From positions 124,001 through 188,000 of the forward strand of contig JACKEQ010000005.1 in assembly GCA_020632885.1 (NCBI GenBank): DNA of 64,000 nucleotides, given 5' to 3'. This document shows positions 7,554-15,197 of this stretch, piece by piece. The stretch is from Alphaproteobacteria bacterium. Lineage in GTDB: Bacteria; Myxococcota_A; UBA796; GCA-2862545. The notes below the pieces were generated by a model. It was not told the origin of the DNA. It ran no database searches and saw only the letters and a list, made by a program, of their open reading frames with translations. Made by a program: the position numbers and the translations under genes. Numbering within the stretch: the first letter of the stretch is position 1; every line of letters starts with the position of its first letter.

Positions 7554-9032
7554 ATGGCGCTCGAGATCACCGCCCGGTACGGCAAGGCGCTCAACCCACG
7601 TGGGGAGGCCCCTCCCGACGCCCCCGCGTGGATCGGGGGCATCGACAACCCCTACCTGCACGGGGCCTTCGCGCCCGTGTGCCACGAGACCACCGCGGCG
7701 GACCTCCCGGTCTGGGGCGAGCTCCCGCGCGACCTGCACGGCGTCTACGTGCGCAACGGGCCCAACAACGTGCACCCGCCCACCAACCGCTACCACTGGT
7801 TCGATGGCGACGGCATGGTGCACGCCGTGTGGTTCGGCGACGGCCGGGCCCGCTACGCCAACCGCTGGGTGCGCACGCCCGGCCTGGCCCTCGAAGAGGA
7901 GCGCGGCGGCCCCATCTGGCCCGGTGTGCTGGGCCCCTTCGACTTCGGGTTGCCCCTCGGTCCCCTCAAGGACACCGCGAACACGGACCTGATCGCGTTC
8001 GACGGTCGGCTGCTGGCCCTGTGGTACGAGTCCGGCTGCTTGCAGGAGCTCGACCCCCGCACCCTCGCGACGGTCGGTCCCTTCCGGCCCGACGGGCTCC
8101 CCGGGCGCATCTCCGCCCACAGCAAGGTGGACCCCGCCACGGGCGAGCTCATCTGGTTCAGCTACGGCGACCGGGCGCCCTACATGCGGTACGGCGTGCT
8201 CGCGCCCGATGGCACGGTCCACCGCACCGACATCACGCTGCCCGGGCCCCGGCGTCCCCACGACCTCGGCGTGACCCCTCGGTTCAGCATCCTCCACGAC
8301 TTCCCCGTGTTCTTCGACCCGGAGACCTTCGCGCGCACCGGGAAGCGCATCCCGCTGTTCCATCGCGACGTCCCCACGCGGTTCGGCGTGATCCCCCGCC
8401 ACGGCACCGATGCCGAGGTGCGCTGGTTCGACTTCGCCCCCTGCTACATGCTGCACGTGGTGGCGTGCTGGGAGGAGGGCGACACCGTCGTGATGATCGG
8501 GTGCAGGACGGCGGACCCCACGCTCCGGCCGGACCCCCGCGACGGCAAGATCGCCGCGATGCTGTCGGGCATCAAGCTCCAGGCGAACCTCTACGCCTGG
8601 CGCATGGACCTCCGCACGGGCGCCACGAGCGAGGGCGACCTCGACGACCTGAACGCCGAGTTCCCCATGATCCACCCCGACAGGCTCGGGCTCCCCACGC
8701 GGTACGGCTACCTCGCGCGCATCCCGTACGAGATCCCCGCCACCTTCGACGGGTTGGTGAAGGTCGACCTCACGGACGGCTCGCGCACGGTGTTCGACTA
8801 CGGGCCCGGGGTGTTCGGCAGCGAGGCGCCGTTCGTGCCGCGCGAGGGCGCCACCGACGAGGACGACGGCTACCTCGTCACCTTCGTGACCGACGTCGAC
8901 CGCTGGGCCAGCGAGGTGTGGGTGTTCCACGCGGCTGCCCTGCAGGACGGGCCCATCGCGAAGGTCCAGCTGCCCGTCCGGGTGCCCAACGGCTTCCACG
9001 CCACGTGGATGCCCGGGGTGGACCCCGCATGA
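7554..9032 (+). CDS. Carotenoid oxygenase (carotenoid cleavage dioxygenase family)
   Basis: A 492-residue member of the carotenoid oxygenase (RPE65/CCD) family, which cleaves a double bond of carotenoids or related stilbenes with a non-heme iron held by four histidines. All four are present in the expected contexts: H189 (RISAHSKVD), H248 (ILHDFP), H301 (YMLHVVACWEEG) and H482 (NGFHATW). The N-terminal VYVRNGPN and WFDGDGMVH motifs are also diagnostic. The start is ATG 7554 behind TGGAGGA. Its stop overlaps the start of the lipocalin-like gene (ATGA), which in turn overlaps a PaaN-type dehydrogenase, suggesting cleavage, binding and oxidation of an aldehyde product in one pathway. The substrate is not known from sequence. 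Confidence 0.9.
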   Translation: MALEITARYGKALNPRGEAPPDAPAWIGGIDNPYLHGAFAPVCHETTAADLPVWGELPRDLHGVYVRNGPNNVHPPTNRYHWFDGDGMVHAVWFGDGRARYANRWVRTPGLALEEERGGPIWPGVLGPFDFGLPLGPLKDTANTDLIAFDGRLLALWYESGCLQELDPRTLATVGPFRPDGLPGRISAHSKVDPATGELIWFSYGDRAPYMRYGVLAPDGTVHRTDITLPGPRRPHDLGVTPRFSILHDFPVFFDPETFARTGKRIPLFHRDVPTRFGVIPRHGTDAEVRWFDFAPCYMLHVVACWEEGDTVVMIGCRTADPTLRPDPRDGKIAAMLSGIKLQANLYAWRMDLRTGATSEGDLDDLNAEFPMIHPDRLGLPTRYGYLARIPYEIPATFDGLVKVDLTDGSRTVFDYGPGVFGSEAPFVPREGATDEDDGYLVTFVTDVDRWASEVWVFHAAALQDGPIAKVQLPVRVPNGFHATWMPGVDPA

Positions 9033-9448
9033 TCGCGGGCACCTGGGAGCTCCGGGCCTTCCGCACCACCTACGGCGACGGACGCCCCCCCGAGGAGCCC
9101 TGGGGCCCGGAGCCCACCGGGCGCATCGTCTACACGCCGGACGGCTACGTGTCCGCCGTGCTCGCCAGGGGCGGCAGGTCGGGCGGGACGGACCTCGAGA
9201 CCTCCGATCGTGCGTCGGACGAGGAGAAGGCCGTCTGGTTCGACAGCTACCTGTCGTACAGCGGTCGCTGGCGGGTGGAGGGCGAGCAGGTCGTGCACGC
9301 CATCGACCTCGCCCTCGTGCCGGCCATGGTGGGTCGCGAGGTCCGCCGGGCCTTCGCGCTCCACGGCGACACCCTGGACCTCTCGTACAGCCGGACGTCC
9401 CGCTCGGGTACGGTCCGCACCTTCACCCTCACGTGGGAGCGCGCGTGA
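9029..9448 (+). CDS. Lipocalin-like domain protein
   Basis: A 139-residue soluble protein that looks like one lipocalin-like barrel (Lipocalin_5 type). It begins IAGTWELRAFRTTYGDG, the G-x-W signature of lipocalins, and continues with GRIVYTPDGYVSAVLARG, SYSGRWRVEGEQVVHAID and DLSYSRT strands. No signal peptide is present, so it acts in the cytoplasm. Relatives often occur beside oxidoreductases acting on hydrophobic substrates. It is embedded by 4-base overlaps between the carotenoid oxygenase and the aldehyde dehydrogenase, so carrying a hydrophobic aldehyde between them is an attractive but unproved role. Confidence 0.75.
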   Translation: MIAGTWELRAFRTTYGDGRPPEEPWGPEPTGRIVYTPDGYVSAVLARGGRSGGTDLETSDRASDEEKAVWFDSYLSYSGRWRVEGEQVVHAIDLALVPAMVGREVRRAFALHGDTLDLSYSRTSRSGTVRTFTLTWERA

Positions 9449-11112
9449 CCGACCTGTTCGCCCTGCACGAAGCCCGCCTCCGCGCCGCCGTCGAGGCCAA
9501 CGCGACCCGCAGGGCGTTCGCGGCCTTCCAGGAGTCCCCGTCGCGCAAGCACCACCCGGAGGGCGCCCGGCAGCGCGGCCAGGCGGCCTTCGAGGCCCGT
9601 CGGGGGCAGCGTCTGGGGCTCGTGGCGCCCGGGTCCAGGGGCTGGGTCGGTGGTGAGGTGTCGCCGTGGACGGGCGAGCCGCTGGGCATCACCTACCCCT
9701 CCCTCGCCCTGGAGCCGGCCCTGGCCGCCGCACGGGCGGCCATGCCCGCGTGGATCGACGCCGGGCCGCAGGCGCGCGTCGGGGTCTGCATGGAGATCCT
9801 GGCCCGCCTCGAGTCCCGCCTCTTCGAGGCCACCTTCGCCACCCAGCACACCACGGGCCAGGGCTTCATGATGGCGTTCGCCGGCAACGGCGCCAACAGC
9901 CTCGATCGTGGCCTCGAGGCGCTCGCCATGGCGTGGGCCGTGATGTCGGGCATCCCCGAGCGCGCGACCTTCACCCGGTCCTTCGGGCATGGGCCCGTCA
10001 CCCTCCAGAAGCGCTACAGGCTCCGTCCGTGCGGGGTGGCCGCGGTGTTGTCCTGCGGGACCTACCCCGCGTGGAACGCCTACCCCGCCGTCTTCGCGAG
10101 CCTGGCCACCGGGAACCCCGTGGTGCTCAAGCCCCACCCCGCCTGCATCCTGCCCATGGCCCTGGCCGTCTCGGCCTGCCAGGAGGTGCTCGCGGAGGCG
10201 GGCTTCGACCCTGCTCTCGTGCAGCTCGCCCCCGACACGGCGGACGCTCCCGTGGCCCGGGAGCTCGTCACCCACCCCGACGTGCGCCTCGTGGACTTCA
10301 CGGGGGGCCAGGCCTTCGGCACCTGGATCGAGCAGAACGCGCGCCAGGCCCGCGTGTACACCGAGACGAGCGGGTGCAACGCGGTCGTCCTGGACGGCGC
10401 GGACGACCTCGACGCCGTGCTGGCGGTCGTCGCCGAGGGGCTCTCGCTGTTCAGCGCCCAGATGTGCACGGCGGCCCAGAACCTCTGGGTCCCCGAGACG
10501 GTCCGGGATGGCGGGCGTCTCGTGGCCCACGAGGAGGTCGTCGAGCGGCTGGTGGCCCGCGTGGACGCGCTGCTCGCCGAGCCCGCCCACGCCTCCGCGA
10601 TCTGCGGGTGTCTGTTCGCCGACAGCGTCGCCCGCACGGTGGAGGCGGCCGCACAGGGCGAGATCCTCCGGCGATCGGCGACGATCGACGACCCCACCTT
10701 CCCGCGCGCGCGCACGGCGACCCCGCTGATCCGGGCGCTCCGGGCCGACGCGAGAGAGCTCGCCCAGCGCGAGCACTTCGGTCCCGTGTCGTTCGTGATC
10801 CGGGCACCCGACCGGGAAGCCGCGCTCGCCGGCGCCACCGCGGACGCCCGGCGCTTCGGGGCCATCGCGAGCTACGCGTGGACGACGGACGATGCGTTCC
10901 GCGACCGGATCGAGGACGCGTTCGCGGAGGCCGGCGCGTCCGTCGGCATCGATCTGGTCGGTCAACGGCCCATGAACTTCGCCGCCGCCTACAGCGACTT
11001 CCACGTCACGGGGCTCAACCCGGCGGGCACGGCCACCCTCACGGACCCCGCGTTCGTGGCGGACCGCTTCCGGGTCGTGCAGAGCAAGCGGGAGGTCCCC
11101 GGCGAGGCGTGA
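9445..11112 (+). CDS. paaN: Aldehyde dehydrogenase family protein, PaaN-like
   Basis: A 555-residue protein of the PaaN branch of the aldehyde dehydrogenase superfamily. PaaN-type proteins were described in phenylacetate degradation; the superfamily oxidises aldehydes to acids with NAD(P)+. The general-base glutamate is E307 (YTETSG) and the nucleophilic cysteine is C341 (QMCTAAQN). The long N-terminal segment before the Rossmann part (GVAAVLSCGTYPAWNAYP) is also PaaN-like. The start is most likely GTG 9445, which overlaps the preceding stop (GTGA); another GTG lies at 9433. No other phenylacetate genes are present, so here it more likely serves the linked carotenoid oxygenase product. Confidence 0.8.
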   Translation: MTDLFALHEARLRAAVEANATRRAFAAFQESPSRKHHPEGARQRGQAAFEARRGQRLGLVAPGSRGWVGGEVSPWTGEPLGITYPSLALEPALAAARAAMPAWIDAGPQARVGVCMEILARLESRLFEATFATQHTTGQGFMMAFAGNGANSLDRGLEALAMAWAVMSGIPERATFTRSFGHGPVTLQKRYRLRPCGVAAVLSCGTYPAWNAYPAVFASLATGNPVVLKPHPACILPMALAVSACQEVLAEAGFDPALVQLAPDTADAPVARELVTHPDVRLVDFTGGQAFGTWIEQNARQARVYTETSGCNAVVLDGADDLDAVLAVVAEGLSLFSAQMCTAAQNLWVPETVRDGGRLVAHEEVVERLVARVDALLAEPAHASAICGCLFADSVARTVEAAAQGEILRRSATIDDPTFPRARTATPLIRALRADARELAQREHFGPVSFVIRAPDREAALAGATADARRFGAIASYAWTTDDAFRDRIEDAFAEAGASVGIDLVGQRPMNFAAAYSDFHVTGLNPAGTATLTDPAFVADRFRVVQSKREVPGEA

Positions 11113-11185
11113 CAGGACGTGATGCCCGCCGTCACAGCGCGACGAAGGGGGCATGCTACAGTCCGGGTCCTTCCAGGAGTCCGCG

Positions 11186-11845
11186 ATGCGCGCCCTTCTC
11201 GCCTTGTCCTTGCTCACCGCCTGCGGGGAGCCCCCTGTGGCTCCCCAGGCCCAGCCCGCCCCCGCCGAGCCTGCGGCGAAGTCGGCACCGGCGTCCGAAG
11301 CCACGGGTCCCGTCCGGGTGGCGAAGGTGCTGGAGGTCATCCAGGAGGCCCCGGACTACACGTACGCCCGCATGGACGCCTGTGGTCAGGAGGCCTGGGT
11401 CGCCGGGCCCAAGGTGTCCATGGAGGTCGGCCAGGCCGTGGAGATGGTCGGCGGTCAGGGCATGGCGGGCTTCGAGAGCGCGGCGCTCAACCGGACCTTC
11501 GACGCCCTGCTGATGGTGGACGGCTGGCGGCTCTCGAACACCGAGCCCGTGTGCGAGGCGGCAGGCCAGCCCGGCGATGCGCCCGGTGAGCCCCTGCGGT
11601 TCGGGAGCGTGAAGCAGATCCTGGGGGCGTCCAGCTACACGTTCCTCGAGCTCGACGTCTGCGGGGAGACCGTGTGGATCGCGGGTCCCGAGCGGAAGGA
11701 CATCGAGGTCGGCGGCCTCGTCGCCACACCGCTCGGCATGGAGAACCGCGAGTTCTACTCCAAGTCGCTCAACATGAAGTTCGACCCCATCTACTTCGTG
11801 AACACCATCAAGAAGGCGAAGGCCCTGCCGCCTTGTCCTCCCTGA
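11186..11845 (+). CDS. Lipoprotein with two NrfJ-like domains
   Basis: A 219-residue lipoprotein: MRALLALSLLTAC has a basic n-region and a lipobox cysteine at residue 13, followed by an Ala/Pro-rich linker. Two homologous units follow: VAKVLEVIQEAPDYTYARMD ... WVAGP ... LNRTFDALLMVD, and SVKQILGASSYTFLELD ... WIAGP ... LNMKFDPIYFVN. The pattern GYTY-x-WxAGP-x-SKSLNRTFDxIYFV is that of NrfJ-like OB-fold proteins, which are associated with periplasmic nitrite or cytochrome systems or metal binding. The second unit keeps the conserved residues best; the first has diverged. The start is fixed by AGGAG upstream of ATG 11186. The 3' end overlaps the convergent AI-2E transporter gene by 38 bases. 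Confidence 0.75.
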   Translation: MRALLALSLLTACGEPPVAPQAQPAPAEPAAKSAPASEATGPVRVAKVLEVIQEAPDYTYARMDACGQEAWVAGPKVSMEVGQAVEMVGGQGMAGFESAALNRTFDALLMVDGWRLSNTEPVCEAAGQPGDAPGEPLRFGSVKQILGASSYTFLELDVCGETVWIAGPERKDIEVGGLVATPLGMENREFYSKSLNMKFDPIYFVNTIKKAKALPPCPP

Positions 11846-13022
11846 CGGGCTCCGCGGCGTCGGGCTCCGCGGCGTCGCCGAGGTAGATCCGACTCGCCTT
11901 GTACCAGGCCACCACGTCCGGCCAGAGCACCCTGATGATGCCGGCGGTGGGCAGGGCGAGCAGGATGCCCACGATCCCGAGCAGCTCGCCGCCCAGCAGG
12001 AGCGCGATGATCACCGTGACGGGCGAGAGTCCGACCTTCTCGCCCACGATGCGCGGCGTGATCACGTAGCCCTCGAGCCCCTGGACGATGCCGAACACCG
12101 CGAGCACGCCGATCAGCGGGCCCAGGCCGTTCCAGTCGAGCAGCACCATGAGCACCGAGAGCGAGAAGCCGATCACGAAGCCGAAGTACGGCACGATGTT
12201 CAGGATGCCCGAGAGCATGCCGATCGCGAGCCCCGCCCCCACCCCGACGCCGGCCCAGCCGAACACCACGGCGAGCCCGGCCGCGTAGAGCGCAGCGAGG
12301 ATGACCGCCACCTCGACCTGCCCCCGGAACCAGGCGCCCACGACCTCGTCCATGCGCCGGATCCGCTCGAGCAGGAAGTCGCGGTTCACGGCCGGGATGT
12401 AGTCGACGAGCGCGAGCCGCATCACGTCGAAGTCGCGCAGGAAGTAGAAGGTGAACACCGGGATCATCACGACGTTGATGGCGCTGGCGAGCAGCACCGT
12501 GAGCCGCGACCAGACCTCACCGAGCGCCGCGGACGCCGTGCGCGTGAGGGTGGGCACCTGGGCCCGCAGCGTGTCTCCGTACGTGGTCAGGATGGCGGTC
12601 CAGTCGTCGGGGATGTCGACCGGGAAGGTGGCCTCGATCCACGGGACCAGCTCGGTCTCCGTGCGCTCGAGGAGCACCGGGACGCCGTCCGAGACGTTCT
12701 TCGCCTGGTGGGCGACCGTCGGGTAGAGGAAGAGCAGGAAGAGCCCCACGAACACGCCACCCGCCGCGAGCAGGCCCAGGATCGTGTTCGAGCGGCTCCA
12801 GCCACGCTCCTCGAACCGGTCGACCAGGGGGTCGAGCAGGTAGGCGATCAGGAGGGCCGTGAGCACCGGCACCAGCACCGCCTCCACGGCCGTGAAGAGC
12901 ACGTACACGAGCCCGACCACGAAGGCGAACGTCGCGATCTTCGCCAGCAACGCCGGGTAGCGATCGTACCGGTGCCAGAGCTCGGACTTCGAGAGCCCGC
13001 TCGGGTGGGGTTCTGGGGCCAA
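11808..13022 (-). CDS. AI-2E family transporter (PerM/TqsA-like permease)
   Basis: A 404-residue integral membrane protein with about eight transmembrane helices in the order typical of the AI-2E exporter family (PF01594): two N-terminal pairs, a large loop with LVPWIEATFPVDIPDDW, and the conserved C-terminal block GMLSGILNIVPYFGFVIG, EGYVITPRIVGEKVGLSPV and LLGGELLGIVGILLALP. Some members export autoinducer-2 and others are Na+/H+ antiporters, so the transported substrate cannot be read from sequence. The likely start is TTG 13022 behind GGAGGAG. The C-terminus contains a 15-base tandem duplication that adds a second DAAEP. Confidence 0.88.
   Translation of the reverse strand: MAPEPHPSGLSKSELWHRYDRYPALLAKIATFAFVVGLVYVLFTAVEAVLVPVLTALLIAYLLDPLVDRFEERGWSRSNTILGLLAAGGVFVGLFLLFLYPTVAHQAKNVSDGVPVLLERTETELVPWIEATFPVDIPDDWTAILTTYGDTLRAQVPTLTRTASAALGEVWSRLTVLLASAINVVMIPVFTFYFLRDFDVMRLALVDYIPAVNRDFLLERIRRMDEVVGAWFRGQVEVAVILAALYAAGLAVVFGWAGVGVGAGLAIGMLSGILNIVPYFGFVIGFSLSVLMVLLDWNGLGPLIGVLAVFGIVQGLEGYVITPRIVGEKVGLSPVTVIIALLLGGELLGIVGILLALPTAGIIRVLWPDVVAWYKASRIYLGDAAEPDAAEPVREDKAAGPSPS
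11847..11876. repeat. 15-base tandem repeat, two copies
   Basis: GGGCTCCGCGGCGTC occurs twice head to tail (11847-11861 and 11862-11876). It lies in the C-terminal coding region of the AI-2E family transporter and produces the duplicated DAAEP. It looks like slippage in a disordered tail. Confidence 0.9.
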
Positions 13023-13026
13023 GTCA

Positions 13027-13033
13027 CTCCTCC
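13027..13033 (-). promoter_or_regulatory. Shine-Dalgarno setting a TTG start
   Basis: On the minus strand GGAGGAG ends four bases before the TTG at 13022. No ATG or GTG at a suitable distance gives a better start for the AI-2E family transporter. Confidence 0.6.
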
Positions 13034-13137
13034 AGCGGCGCGATTCTCCCGCTCCAATCGCTACGCGTCAAACGTCGTCTCCATTGCGCGCCACCCAACG
13101 GGACGATAACAGAACGGCAATTCTGATCGAGGTGTGT

Positions 13138-14361
13138 ATGCGCGCTCTGGCACTGGTCCTCCTCACCGGTTGCAGCGGCTCTTCTCTGTCCAGCCGCCTC
13201 ACGGACGCCGACGGCGACGCCGTCGGTCAGATCCCCGAGTGCCAGGAGAGCGCCTTCCTCGCGGACACGCTCGACGTCTACGCGGGCGCCTGCCACGGAA
13301 CCGTCCACGCCTTCGCCGGTGCGGGCGGCTCCACCCTCGCCTTCTCCACCGAGGGGCTGGCCACGCCGGGCATCATCAGCGTGGAGACCCTCTCGGGCGA
13401 CGTGCTGGGCTGGGATCTCACGGCGGACGGCACCTCCTTCGAGGTCGAGCTCCCCTGGTCCGGGGAGTTCTTCCTGCGGGTCGACGTGGACGAGCCCACG
13501 GAGCTCACCCTGTCGCGCGAGTGCGTGGCGGGCTGCGAGCGGGGCTACACGCGCTACCCGATCTTCCTCCTGCACGGCATGGCGGGCACCGACACGTTCG
13601 TGGGTGCGGTGGACTACTTCAACGGCGTGAAGGACACCCTGGAGGCCGACGGCTACACGATCGGCGTCGGGGCCGTGGACCCCTTCCAGATCACTCCCGG
13701 GCGGGCGGTGCAGTGGGCCAGCCACCTGGACGCGTTCTTCGCGGACGGCCGTCACCGGAAGGTGAACCTCGTCGGCCACTCCCAGGGCGGCATGGATGCC
13801 CGCTACCTCACGGCCCACCTCGACCCCGACCAGCGCGTGGCGAGCGTGCTCACCATCGGCACGCCCCACCGTGGCACCGCGGTCGCGGCGGTCGGCGCGG
13901 GCCTGCTGCAGCACTCCGGCATCACCGAGGCCATGGTGGAGGCCGCCATCGGCGGGCTCGCGTCCTTCTACGACGTGGAGAGCGACGAGGCGATCGTGGA
14001 GCAGATCCAGGGTCTCGCGCCGGACGCCATGGAGGAGTTCAACACCCTCGTGCCGGACCGGGCGGACGTCTACTACGCGAGCTGGGGCGGCAAGAGCTGC
14101 CAGCTGCTCGACTTCTTCTGCCTCTGGCAGAACGACGGCGAGGTCATCACCGCGCCCCTCGCGGCCACCCACCTTCTCCTGAAGGTGCTCGAGGGCGACA
14201 ACGACGGGCTCGTGAGCGTCGAGAGCGCGCGGTGGGGCGTGGACTACGGCGCCCTGCCCGCCGATCACGCCGACCAGATCGGGCTCCTGAACGTGTTCGA
14301 CTTCGACCACCTCGCCTTCTACGAGGAAGAGGCGGCGTGGCTCCGCGAGCTCGGTCTCTGA
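13138..14361 (+). CDS. Secreted lipase-like alpha/beta hydrolase (lipoprotein)
   Basis: A 407-residue protein with a lipoprotein leader (MRALALVLLTGC, cysteine 12). Residues about 20-140 form a beta-rich N-terminal domain resembling a pre-peptidase-type sandwich (FAGAGGSTLAFSTEG ... GEFFLRVDVDEPTELTLS). The hydrolase domain follows with the oxyanion motif FLLHGMAGTD, the nucleophile elbow GHSQGGMD (S215), and candidate acid and base residues in GDNDGLVS and PADHADQIG. This is the bacterial lipase family I pattern, which acts on triacylglycerols or other esters at the cell surface. ATG 13138 is preceded by GAGGTG. It is divergent from the AI-2E transporter gene and convergent with the immunity gene. 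Confidence 0.8.
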   Translation: MRALALVLLTGCSGSSLSSRLTDADGDAVGQIPECQESAFLADTLDVYAGACHGTVHAFAGAGGSTLAFSTEGLATPGIISVETLSGDVLGWDLTADGTSFEVELPWSGEFFLRVDVDEPTELTLSRECVAGCERGYTRYPIFLLHGMAGTDTFVGAVDYFNGVKDTLEADGYTIGVGAVDPFQITPGRAVQWASHLDAFFADGRHRKVNLVGHSQGGMDARYLTAHLDPDQRVASVLTIGTPHRGTAVAAVGAGLLQHSGITEAMVEAAIGGLASFYDVESDEAIVEQIQGLAPDAMEEFNTLVPDRADVYYASWGGKSCQLLDFFCLWQNDGEVITAPLAATHLLLKVLEGDNDGLVSVESARWGVDYGALPADHADQIGLLNVFDFDHLAFYEEEAAWLRELGL

Positions 14362-14383
14362 CTCACGACCAGCGGGTCGTGAG
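14362..14383. terminator. Hairpin between convergent lipase and immunity genes
   Basis: A perfect 9-base stem CTCACGACC / GGTCGTGAG with a 4-base loop starts at the base after the lipase stop and contains the last codons of the immunity gene. It is placed to act as a shared terminator for both convergent transcripts. No long U-tract follows on either strand, as is common in very GC-rich genomes, so activity is inferred. Confidence 0.5.
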
Positions 14384-15178
14384 CAACCAGGTGGGGAGGT
14401 AGTCGGACTCCACAGTGGGGGTCAGGCCACAGCTGTGCGCCCACACGCCCAGCGCGAGCGGCCCCAGCGCCACGATGCCACGCTCGTCGCCCTTGCCATC
14501 ACCCTCCGAGTACCACGCCTTGTGGGCCTCGAGGGCGGCCACCAGCGCTTCGTCGAGGGCCGGCACGCCGGCATAGATCCGGTCGAGCACGGCGAGCATG
14601 GGAAGCACGATGGCCTTGTCGTAGGGCTGGAGCTCGGGATCTTCGGACGCCCACTGCCGGGACGTCGCGAGCACGCGCTGCCAGCCGTTCGCGTCCACCC
14701 GCATGCCCCGGAGCGCATCGACGGCGACGTAGGCGTACGGTCGGGCGCGCACACGTTCGTCGAGCAGCTCCTTGCCCGGCACCTCGACGAACCACCGCGT
14801 GGAGGCCTCGTCGCGGAGGACGAGACCCGCGAAGAACCCGCGCATCCAGGTATCCGGACTGGCGAGGTGCACGGGTGTCTCTGGTAGCGCGAACCGCTTG
14901 CCGTCCACGGTGAGTGGGCGGTCCCGCATCAGCCGGAAGGTGACTGCGAGCACCCCCGCCGACGCGTCCCGCATGGCGCGCAGCCCGCGGAGGACGGCCT
15001 GCCGGTCGTCCATGGCGAGACCGGCCCCCACGGCGCGATGGCCCGAGTCCAGGGCGTTCAGGAGCCACGTAGGGGTGGCGCCGACCCGACCGGGGGCCCG
15101 GTCGAGCACGGCGAACGCGGCCTTCAGGAGGGCCTCGGGATCGCCTCCATGAAGGTGTGCCTGGAAGACCGCACCCAT
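14363..15178 (-). CDS. Imm49-family immunity protein
   Basis: A 271-residue, mostly alpha-helical cytoplasmic protein with no signal peptide. The C-terminal pattern (IVALGPLALGVWAHSCGL followed by SDYLPTWLL) is the conserved ending of Imm49 immunity proteins of polymorphic toxin systems; the preceding helices (DRIYAGVPALDEALVAALEAHKAWY) and the middle MRGFFAGLVLRDE also fit. Such proteins bind and neutralise the toxin domain of the adjacent gene, protecting the producer and its kin. It begins 19 bases after the stop of the 2182-residue toxin gene on the same strand. GGAGGAG eight bases before ATG 15178 fixes the start, although an in-frame GTG exists at 15187. The identification is from pattern memory, not a search. 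Confidence 0.72.
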   Translation of the reverse strand: MGAVFQAHLHGGDPEALLKAAFAVLDRAPGRVGATPTWLLNALDSGHRAVGAGLAMDDRQAVLRGLRAMRDASAGVLAVTFRLMRDRPLTVDGKRFALPETPVHLASPDTWMRGFFAGLVLRDEASTRWFVEVPGKELLDERVRARPYAYVAVDALRGMRVDANGWQRVLATSRQWASEDPELQPYDKAIVLPMLAVLDRIYAGVPALDEALVAALEAHKAWYSEGDGKGDERGIVALGPLALGVWAHSCGLTPTVESDYLPTWLLTTRWS

Positions 15179-15197
15179 GCTCAGCACTCCTCCAGGA

